Source of the DNA: TK10-74A sp965217625
GTDB lineage: Bacteria; Chloroflexota; Dehalococcoidia; Bin125
Reading direction: 5' to 3'
Assembly: GCA_965217625.1 (NCBI GenBank)
Contig: OZ244557.1
Location: 2,604,001-2,668,000, forward strand
Length of the DNA stretch: 64,000 nt
Of the stretch, positions 44,558-51,939 are shown piece after piece (position 1 is the first letter of the stretch; every line of letters starts with the position of its first letter). Position numbers and translations under genes: made by a program. The notes beneath the pieces were generated by a model. It was not told the DNA's origin and did no database searches. It saw nothing but the letters and a program-made list of their open reading frames with translations.

Positions 44558-46045
44558 ATGAGTGAGCCCATCCGCAGCGTCGTGGTGGTCGGCGGCGGCA
44601 GCGCCGGCTTCCTGGCGGCGGTGACGTTCCGGCGCCTGCTGCCGCGCGTCAGGCTGACGGTCGTGCACTCGCCCGACATTCCGGTGATCGGCGTCGGCGA
44701 GTCCACGACGCCCGCGATCCCGCTGCACATCCACGAGATCCTCGGCATCGATCGGGGCGAGTTCCATCGCGAGGTGCGGCCGAGCTGGAAGATGGGGCTG
44801 CGCTTCGAGTGGGGCGCGGCCGAGCTGCCGCACTTCAACTACACGTTCGATCAGTACCTGGACAAACCGGTGCGCGGCCTCGGCAAGTGGGCCGCGTTCT
44901 ACTGTCTGGCCGACAACAAGGACTCCAGCGCCTTCCAGGCGTTCATGGATCGTGACAAGGCGCCCATGCTGCAGCGGGGCGCCGGGTTCGCGCTCGACCC
45001 GCGGGCGACGTATCACCTGCCCAACACGCGCTTCATCGACTTCCTGCAGCGCAAGGCGGAAGCGGCGGGCGCGACCCTGCTGGCCGACGAGGTGGTCGGC
45101 GTCACGCAGACCGAATCGGGCGACATCGCCAGCCTGCGCCTCAAGAGCGGCCGGGATCTGAGCGGCGACCTGTTCATCGACTGCTCCGGCTTCGGCTCGC
45201 GACTGCTGAGCAAGACGCTGGGGGAGCCCTGGCTCAGCTATCAGGACACGCTGTTCTGCGACCGCGCCGTGATCGGCTCCTGGCAGCGCGACGACCTGAT
45301 CCGCCCCTACACGACGGTGACGACGATGGACCACGGCTGGGCCTGGCGGATCGACTTCCCGGACGTCGTGACGCGGGGCTACGTCTACTCGTCGGCGTTC
45401 TGCTCGGACGATGAGGCGGCCGATGAACTCAAGGCGAAGAACCCCGAACTGGGCGAGGACCCCGACCTGCGCGTGCTGCGATTCCCGAGCGGGCGCTACG
45501 AGCGGCACTGGGTGCGCAACGTGGCGGCCGTGGGCAACGCGTCGGGCTTCGTCGAGCCGCTCGAGGCGACGTCGCTGCACCTGATCATCGAGCAGCTCTA
45601 CAACCTGACCTGGGCCCTCAGGGACGCCGACGCGCGGCCCAGCCCCCAACTGCAGGATCTGCTCAACGTGCGCTTCGGGCTGGTCTGGGACGACGTGCGC
45701 GACTTCCTGGCGCTGCACTACAAGTACAACTACCACAGCGATACGCCGTTCTGGCGTCACTGCCGGGAGGAGACGCCGCTGGGCGGCGCCACCGACCTGG
45801 TCGACGCGTACGGCCGCATCGGGCCGTCACGGCTGCTGGGTAACCTGCTCGCGGGCGGCGGTATGTTCGGCTACGGCGGCTACATGGCGATGCTGGTCGG
45901 GATGCAACTGCCCACGGAGATGCGCACCACGCTCACCGACCGCGAGGCGAAGGCCTGGCGGGCGCATCGCGATACGCATCGCAAGGCGGCGACCCTGGCG
46001 CCGCCGATGCGCCGGGCGCTGGCCAACACGCAACGACTGTTCTGA
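44558..46045 (+). CDS. flavin-dependent tryptophan halogenase family protein
   Basis: A 495-residue FADH2-dependent halogenase. GGGSAG (12-17) binds FAD, GVGESTTP is the conserved loop, and the catalytic lysine is Lys78 in SWKMGLRFEWG, equivalent to Lys79 of PrnA. The WxWxIP motif reads WAWRID (261-266), with Asp for Pro. GFVEPLEATSLHL contains the conserved glutamate region. ATG44558 follows GAGGGA by 7 bases. A flavin reductase partner is not evident nearby. Could act on tryptophan, indole or another aromatic. Confidence 0.88.
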   Translation: MSEPIRSVVVVGGGSAGFLAAVTFRRLLPRVRLTVVHSPDIPVIGVGESTTPAIPLHIHEILGIDRGEFHREVRPSWKMGLRFEWGAAELPHFNYTFDQYLDKPVRGLGKWAAFYCLADNKDSSAFQAFMDRDKAPMLQRGAGFALDPRATYHLPNTRFIDFLQRKAEAAGATLLADEVVGVTQTESGDIASLRLKSGRDLSGDLFIDCSGFGSRLLSKTLGEPWLSYQDTLFCDRAVIGSWQRDDLIRPYTTVTTMDHGWAWRIDFPDVVTRGYVYSSAFCSDDEAADELKAKNPELGEDPDLRVLRFPSGRYERHWVRNVAAVGNASGFVEPLEATSLHLIIEQLYNLTWALRDADARPSPQLQDLLNVRFGLVWDDVRDFLALHYKYNYHSDTPFWRHCREETPLGGATDLVDAYGRIGPSRLLGNLLAGGGMFGYGGYMAMLVGMQLPTEMRTTLTDREAKAWRAHRDTHRKAATLAPPMRRALANTQRLF

Positions 46046-46110
46046 GGCCGCCGGCCGGCGGCAGAGGCACACGGCGGGCGACGCCCGGCACTGGATTTGC
46101 GAGGCACACG

Positions 46111-46908
46111 ATGGATCTGCAACTCGAGGGACGGGCCGCCATCATCACCGGCGGCAGCCGCGGGATCGGCAAGGCGATCGCGGCAGCGCTGGCGGCCGAG
46201 GGGGTCGACGTCGTGCTGGCGGCGCGCACCGAGGCGCCGCTGGTCGAGGCGGCGCGCGAGATCGCGGCGGCGAGCGGGCGGCGGGCAATCCCGATCGTCT
46301 GCGACACGGGCGACGACGCGGCCGTGCGGCGCATGGTCGAGCAGGCGACGGCGGAGTTGGGGCGCATCGACATCCTGGTCAACAACGCGGCCCAGCCCGC
46401 CGGCCAGGGCCGGCCGCCGTCGCTCGACGAATTGGACGACGTGTTCTGGCAGGACATGAACGTCAAAGTGCTGGGCTACATCCGCTGCGCCCGCGCCGTC
46501 GCGCCGCACATGCGGGCGCGGGGCTGGGGGCGGATCATCAACATCAGCGGCCTGGCGGCGCGGCAGTCGGCGGCGGTCGTGGGCAGCATCCGCAATGTGG
46601 CCGTCGCTGCGATGGCGAAGAACCTGGCCGACATGCTGGGCCGGGACGGGATCAACGTGACCGTCGTGCATCCCGGCCTGACGGTCACCGAGGCGACGCC
46701 GGGCGTCCTGGCGGCGCGGGCCGCGAGCACGGGCCGCCCGGTCGACGAGCTGCGCGCGGAGGCCTTCGAGAGCAACGCGGTCCGCCGCGCGATCGACGCG
46801 TCGGACGTCGCGAACGTGGTGACCTTCCTGGCCTCGCCGCTGTCCGTCGCGATCTCCGGCGACGCCATCGCCGTCGGCGGCGGCGTCGGGCGCGCGATTC
46901 ACTACTAG
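46111..46908 (+). CDS. short-chain dehydrogenase-like protein lacking YxxxK
   Basis: A 265-residue SDR fold protein. TGGSRGIG and NNAA are normal and Ser is present in NISGLAARQ, but where classical SDRs have YxxxK this one has GSIRN, so the catalytic Tyr and Lys are missing. Similar variants with an xxARN/xxIRN segment form a recognisable SDR side branch. The product may bind NAD(P) with altered chemistry. Follows the halogenase by 65 bases. Confidence 0.85.
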   Translation: MDLQLEGRAAIITGGSRGIGKAIAAALAAEGVDVVLAARTEAPLVEAAREIAAASGRRAIPIVCDTGDDAAVRRMVEQATAELGRIDILVNNAAQPAGQGRPPSLDELDDVFWQDMNVKVLGYIRCARAVAPHMRARGWGRIINISGLAARQSAAVVGSIRNVAVAAMAKNLADMLGRDGINVTVVHPGLTVTEATPGVLAARAASTGRPVDELRAEAFESNAVRRAIDASDVANVVTFLASPLSVAISGDAIAVGGGVGRAIHY

Positions 46909-47021
46909 CCGCCGGGGGGCTACCTTTCGTCGAGACGTTGCGCGGCGGCGGCGAATCCGGCCGTCGCGCTTGGCACGCAGCGGCATCAAGTCGCATGAAG
47001 TCATGAAGTAAGGAGCCCGCC

Positions 47022-47342
47022 ATGTTTTTCGAACTGCGCCAGTACACGCTGTGGCCCGGCAAGCAGGCCGCCTTCGTCAAGCTGATGGACGAGGTGATCA
47101 TCCCCTTCCAGACCTCCGTGGGCATGGACATCCGCGGCAGCTGGGTGGCGGAGGAGGACGAGACCCAGTTCATCTGGATCCGCGCCTTCCAGAGCGAGGC
47201 CGAGCGCGAGCGTCTCTACGCCGCCGTCTACGACAGCGACACGTGGAAGAACGAGGTCGCGCCGCAGCTGCCCGAGATGATGGATCGCGACCACATGGTG
47301 ATCACGCGCATGCTGCCCACGCCGCGCTCGGCGATGCAGTAG
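47022..47342 (+). CDS. NIPSNAP family protein
   Basis: A 106-residue ferredoxin-like dimeric alpha-beta barrel protein. FFELRQYTLWPGKQAAFVKL at the start and WIRAFQSEAERERL are typical. The family function is not firmly known; members often accompany oxidoreductases. AAGGAG precedes ATG47022. It is 25 bases upstream of the aldo/keto reductase gene, likely in one operon. Confidence 0.88.
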   Translation: MFFELRQYTLWPGKQAAFVKLMDEVIIPFQTSVGMDIRGSWVAEEDETQFIWIRAFQSEAERERLYAAVYDSDTWKNEVAPQLPEMMDRDHMVITRMLPTPRSAMQ

Positions 47343-47367
47343 GCGTCGGCGGGCGGAGGGGACGACG

Positions 47368-48411
47368 ATGCCCGCACAGACGCTTGACGCCGTGCAGTTG
47401 GGCCGAAACAGCGGGCTGCGCGTCTCGGAGTTGTGCCTGGGCACGATGAACTTCGGGGAGCCGGGGCGCGGGCACCAGGGCGATTGGACGCTGGGCCTCG
47501 ACGACGCCCGGCCGCTCTTCAAGGCCGCCATCGAGCAGGGGCTGTTCTACTTCGATTGCGCCGACGTGTACGGCCAGGGGGCGTGCGAGCGCGTGGTGGG
47601 GCAACTGCTGCGCGAGCTGCTACCGCGGGACGAGTTCGTCATCGCGACGAAGATCTCGGGGCCGATGGGCAAGGGCCCGAACCAGGGCGGGCTGTCGCGC
47701 AAGCACGTGATGGAGGCCGTCGACGCCTGCCTCGAGCGGCTGGGGCTGGACTACATCGACCATCTGGTCATCCACCGGCACCCGAACGGCGTGCGCGGCC
47801 ACGCCGAGTTGCCGATCGAGGAGTCGCTGGAGGCGCTGCACGACGTCGTCAAGGCGGGCAAGGTGCTGTACCTGGGGGCGTCGTCGATGTTCGCCTGGCA
47901 GTTCGCCGAGCTGCAGCTGACGGCGAAGATGCACGGCTGGACGCCGTTCGTCTCCATGCAGAACCACTACAACCTCGTCTACCGCGAGGAGGAGCGGGAG
48001 ATGAACCCGTATTGCGCGCGCAGCGGCGTGGCGCTGATGCCCTGGTCGCCGCTGGCGCGGGGCGTGCTCACCGGGTCCTACCGGGGCGGCTTCGACAAGG
48101 GGGCGACGGAGCGCTCGCGGGGCCGTGACCGGGCGCGCACCGAGGGCCTCTACAAGGGCGCGGCGACCTTCGCGATCGCCGACCGCGTCGCGGAGGTGGC
48201 GGAGAAGTACGGCAAGACGCCGGCGCAGATCGCGCTGGCCTGGATGATGAACAAGCCCGAGATCACGTCGCCCGTGGTCGGCGTGTCGAAGATCCCGCAG
48301 ATCGAGCAACTCGTCGAGGCGACGAAGATCCGGCTCGACCCCGCGGACGTGACCTACCTCGAGGAGCTGTACCAGCCGGTCGAGAACCTGCTGTCGATCG
48401 GCACGTCCTGA
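47368..48411 (+). CDS. aldo/keto reductase
   Basis: A 347-residue NADPH-dependent carbonyl reductase of the AKR superfamily (YajO/Tas-like). The catalytic tetrad is seen as Asp and Tyr in FDCADVYGQG, Lys in IATKISGPMG and His in LVIHRHPNG. The NADPH-binding end SPVVGVSKIPQIEQL is intact. Follows the NIPSNAP gene; converges with the ThDP enzyme gene. Confidence 0.9.
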   Translation: MPAQTLDAVQLGRNSGLRVSELCLGTMNFGEPGRGHQGDWTLGLDDARPLFKAAIEQGLFYFDCADVYGQGACERVVGQLLRELLPRDEFVIATKISGPMGKGPNQGGLSRKHVMEAVDACLERLGLDYIDHLVIHRHPNGVRGHAELPIEESLEALHDVVKAGKVLYLGASSMFAWQFAELQLTAKMHGWTPFVSMQNHYNLVYREEEREMNPYCARSGVALMPWSPLARGVLTGSYRGGFDKGATERSRGRDRARTEGLYKGAATFAIADRVAEVAEKYGKTPAQIALAWMMNKPEITSPVVGVSKIPQIEQLVEATKIRLDPADVTYLEELYQPVENLLSIGTS

Positions 48412-48444
48412 CGGCTCGCCGGCCGGCCGCGCGCCGGCTCGGGA

Positions 48445-50082
48445 TCACCGGTAGTAGGCCAGGCGGTTCTCTTCCTTGGTCATGAACTCCAGCAGGGCCG
48501 GGCGGCCGGCATCGAGCTCCGCCAGCGCGCGTCGGATGGCGGGCACGATCTCCTTCGGCTCGTGCACGCGCTCGCCGTAGGCGCCCAGGGCCATCGCGAG
48601 CGTGGCGTAGTCGCCGTAGAGCTCCGTGAAGCCGTAGCTCTCGACGGCCGCTTGGTACCGCGCCGGGTAGCCCGACAGCACCTGATTGTTGAGCACGACC
48701 GTTAGCACCGGCAGGTTGAGCCGCACGCCGGTTTCGATGTCCATGCCGGCCATGCCGATGGCGGCGTCGCCCATGATGTTGATCAGCGTGCGCTCCGGCG
48801 CGGCCGCCTTCGCGCCCAGCACCAGGCCCAGCGAGTAGCCCAGCTGGGTCGAGTTGCCCCAGCCCAGATAGCCGTGCGGCACGGTGGACTCCCAGGTTGG
48901 GATGAGCTGGTCCCGCGGGTGGCCGGAGTCGTGCGTGATGGTCGTGTTGTCGCGGTCGACGGTGTGCATCAGGTCCCACATCACGCGGTAGGGGTTGAGC
49001 GGCGTCTCGTCGGACGCGCGCAGCGGCATCCACTCCTCGGTGAACTCATCCTTGATCTGCTTCACCTCGACGACCGCGCCGCCGCCGCGATGGCCCTCGG
49101 CGCCGGCCTGGCGCTGGACCTCCTCGATCATCTGCGCCAGGACCAGCTGGGCGTCGCCGATGATGGCGTGGTCGAGGTGGTGGTCCTTGTTGAGGTCGAC
49201 GGCGTCGACCGTGGACTGCACCACCACCTTGCCGGACGGGATGCGGGTGGAGGCGAGGTTGGTGGTGAAGCTCGCGCCGATGCCGAAGACCGCGTCGGCC
49301 CGGTCGAGGAAGTGCCGGGCCATCTTGGTCATGGTGTGGGCCGCCGGGCCCAGGGCCAGCGGATGGTTCTCGGGGAAGGCGCTCTTGCCGGTGTTCGTCG
49401 TCGCGACGGGGGCGTCGAGCAGTTCCGCGAGGGTCGTGAGCTGCTCGCTGGCCTCGGCCCAGAGGACGCCCTGCCCGGCGAAGATGACCGGGCGCTCGGC
49501 CGCGAGCAGCGCCGTGACGGCGGCGCGCACGTCGGCCGGATCGCCGGCGCTGCGGTGCGGCGCCACGGGCCGGTAGTCGAGCGCCGCGGCGTCGACCTGC
49601 TCGGCCCCCACGTCGGCGGGGGTCTCGAGCAGGACCGGCGCGCCGCGGCCGGTGCGCAGGAAGGTGTGGGCGCGACGCAGGAACTCGGGGATGCGCCCCG
49701 ACTGGTTGATCTGCGCGCTCCACTTGGTGATGCCGCGGTAGTGCAGCGGGGCGCTGAAATCGGGGTGCGACCCGGTCGCGCTGCGCGACGTGCCGCCGGG
49801 CAGGACCAGGATGGGCACGGAGTCGGCGAAGGCGTGGGCGATGCCGCCGTACGCGTTCTCGATGCCGGGGCCCGCCTGCGTGACGACGACGCCGTTGCGG
49901 CGGCCGTTCATCATGCGCGTGTAGCCGTCGGCCATGTTGACGGTCGCGCGTTCGGTGCGCGACATCATGGGCTTGATGCCGATCGCCGCGGTGGCCTCGA
50001 TGAGTTGGTTGTCGGGGAAGCAGAAGAGGTATTCCGTCCCTTCCGCCTGCAGGATCCGCGCGATGGCGTCGTTGCCGTTCAT
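48445..50082 (-). CDS. thiamine diphosphate-dependent enzyme, acetolactate synthase-like, A
   Basis: A 545-residue three-domain ThDP enzyme that cleaves or joins 2-oxoacids. The catalytic glutamate that activates ThDP is Glu44 (RTERATVNMADGY), and the C-terminal cofactor motif is GDAAIGMAG ending VVLNN, with GDA in place of the usual GDG. The active-site loop differs from true acetolactate synthases. Divergent from a close relative (50308). Its actual substrate may be sulfopyruvate, phenylpyruvate or another oxoacid. Confidence 0.85.
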   Translation of the reverse strand: MNGNDAIARILQAEGTEYLFCFPDNQLIEATAAIGIKPMMSRTERATVNMADGYTRMMNGRRNGVVVTQAGPGIENAYGGIAHAFADSVPILVLPGGTSRSATGSHPDFSAPLHYRGITKWSAQINQSGRIPEFLRRAHTFLRTGRGAPVLLETPADVGAEQVDAAALDYRPVAPHRSAGDPADVRAAVTALLAAERPVIFAGQGVLWAEASEQLTTLAELLDAPVATTNTGKSAFPENHPLALGPAAHTMTKMARHFLDRADAVFGIGASFTTNLASTRIPSGKVVVQSTVDAVDLNKDHHLDHAIIGDAQLVLAQMIEEVQRQAGAEGHRGGGAVVEVKQIKDEFTEEWMPLRASDETPLNPYRVMWDLMHTVDRDNTTITHDSGHPRDQLIPTWESTVPHGYLGWGNSTQLGYSLGLVLGAKAAAPERTLINIMGDAAIGMAGMDIETGVRLNLPVLTVVLNNQVLSGYPARYQAAVESYGFTELYGDYATLAMALGAYGERVHEPKEIVPAIRRALAELDAGRPALLEFMTKEENRLAYYR

Positions 50083-50307
50083 GCCGTGTCTCTTCTCGTG
50101 TGCTGATTCCCGGCTGCGGTCAAGGCAGACCCATTGGCCGGTCTGGATGGTGGCGCGAGGCTGAGGGTACCGGGCCCGCCGCTTCCGATCCGCCCCCGTC
50201 CGTCGCGTGGGCGATGCTCCAAGGCGGCGCCTGGGATATCGTGGCGCGGCGCAAACCGAACCCGACTCCCGGCCCCCGCTTCCCCGCGCCGACGAAAGGC
50301 TGACCCC
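50083..50307. other. shared promoter region of two divergent ThDP enzymes
   Basis: 225 bases separate the start codons. No gene is visible in it. It must contain promoters for both paralogues, so coordinated control is likely. Confidence 0.4.
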
Positions 50308-51939
50308 ATGGACGGCAACCAGTACATCGCCCGCATCCTGCACGACGAGGGGGTGCGCGAGATCTGCTGCTTCCCCAGCAGCCAACTGCTCGAAGAGGCG
50401 GCCGATCTGGGCATCCGGCCGGTCATGTTCCGGCACGAGCGCGGCGCCGTGATGGCCGCCGACGGCTACAGCCGCATGAGCGACGGGGAGCGCTTCGGCG
50501 TCGTCGTGACGCAGAACGCGGCCGGGGCGGAGAACTCCGTGGGCGGGCTCTCGCAGGCCTTTGCCGACAACGTCCCCATCCTGCACCTGCCGGGCGGCTA
50601 TCCCCTGGCCGAGCGCCAGGTGCGCCCCAACTTCTCGGCCGTGGAGAACTACCGCGCGATCACGAAGTCGGTGGAGTCGATCGACACGCCGCGGCAGATC
50701 GGCGCCGTCATGCGGCGGGCCTTCCAGAACCTGCGCAACGGCCGCGGGGGACCGGTCGTCGTGGAGCTGACGGCGGACGTCTGCGTCCAGGAGACGCCCG
50801 AGGCGGCGCAGCGCTACACGTCGCCCAAGCGCGCGCGGTCGCAGCCGGCGGCGGATGAGATCGCCGAGGCGGCCCGTGCCCTGCTGGCGGCGGAGCGCCC
50901 CATGATCTGGGCCGGGGCGGGCGTGCTGATGTCGGGCGCGAGCGACGCCCTGCGCCGGCTGGCGGAGCAGACGGGCACGCCGGTCTTCACGACGATGGAG
51001 GGCAAGTCGTGCTTCGACGAGCGCCACCCGCTGTCGCTGGGCGCGGGCAGCAACGCGGCGCCCGGGCCCGCGTACGCGCGCATCCAGGAGTCGGACCTGG
51101 TGCTGGCGCTGGGCAGCAGCCTGTCGATCAACTCCTACACGCTGCGCGTGCCGCGCGGGAAGACGGTCATCCACAACACCGTGACGCCGGAGGACGTCAA
51201 CAAGGAGACGCCCTGCGACATCGCGCTGGTCGGCGACGCGCGGCTGACGATCGAGGCGCTGATCGCGGAGGTCGCGGCGCAGGCGGGCGACGCCCCCCGC
51301 GACCTGGGCGCGGCCGCCGTCATCGCGGAGCGGCGCGCGGCCTGGCTGGCCGACTGGACCGACGTGCTGGAGTCGGACGCGACACCGATCAACACCTACC
51401 GCGCGATCCGCGAGATCGATCGCCACATCGACCACGAGAATTCGGTCGTCACGCACGACGCGGGCGCGATCCGCGACTCGATGGTGCCGTTCTTCACCGC
51501 CACCACGCCGCGCAGCTACATCGGTTGGGGCAAGACGACGCACCTGGGCATGGGCATCCCGCTGATGATCGGGGCCAAGCTGGCGCGGCCCGATCGCTTC
51601 TGCATCAACGTGATGGGCGACGGCGCCTTCGGGATGTCGGGCATGGACCTGGAGACATCGGTGCGGGAGCGCCTGCCGATCACGACGGTGATCCTGGACA
51701 ACAGTGGCATGGCGACCTACCCCGGCCTGTTCCCCGTCGCGCGGGAGCGGTTCGGCTTCACCAGCATGACCGGCGACTACGCGCGCATCGCGGAGGGCAT
51801 GGGCGCGACGGGCATCACCGTCACCGAGCCCGCGCAGGTGGGCCCCGCCGTCCTGGAGGCGCGCCGCCTCAACGCCGCCGGCCGGACGGTCCTGCTCGAC
51901 GTGCACACCGACCACGAGGCGCGCAAGTCGCGCTTCTAG
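50308..51939 (+). CDS. thiamine diphosphate-dependent enzyme, acetolactate synthase-like, B
   Basis: A 543-residue paralogue of the divergent gene. Starts MDGNQYIARILHDEG, parallel to the relative's MNGNDAIARILQAEG. Glu44 (RHERGAVMAADGY) activates ThDP, and MGDGAFGMSGMDLE is the intact GDG metal/diphosphate motif. Middle-domain residues differ from those of the relative, suggesting two substrates or a hetero-complex. Its last 4 bases overlap the end of the FAD/Fe-S gene. Confidence 0.87.
   Translation: MDGNQYIARILHDEGVREICCFPSSQLLEEAADLGIRPVMFRHERGAVMAADGYSRMSDGERFGVVVTQNAAGAENSVGGLSQAFADNVPILHLPGGYPLAERQVRPNFSAVENYRAITKSVESIDTPRQIGAVMRRAFQNLRNGRGGPVVVELTADVCVQETPEAAQRYTSPKRARSQPAADEIAEAARALLAAERPMIWAGAGVLMSGASDALRRLAEQTGTPVFTTMEGKSCFDERHPLSLGAGSNAAPGPAYARIQESDLVLALGSSLSINSYTLRVPRGKTVIHNTVTPEDVNKETPCDIALVGDARLTIEALIAEVAAQAGDAPRDLGAAAVIAERRAAWLADWTDVLESDATPINTYRAIREIDRHIDHENSVVTHDAGAIRDSMVPFFTATTPRSYIGWGKTTHLGMGIPLMIGAKLARPDRFCINVMGDGAFGMSGMDLETSVRERLPITTVILDNSGMATYPGLFPVARERFGFTSMTGDYARIAEGMGATGITVTEPAQVGPAVLEARRLNAAGRTVLLDVHTDHEARKSRF

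Noticed and set aside
42653..45760. Minus-strand open frame of 1035 codons
   Set aside because: It is antisense or off-frame to the real exporter and halogenase genes and its translation is Arg/Gly/Ala-rich without motifs; such frames are expected in very GC-rich DNA.
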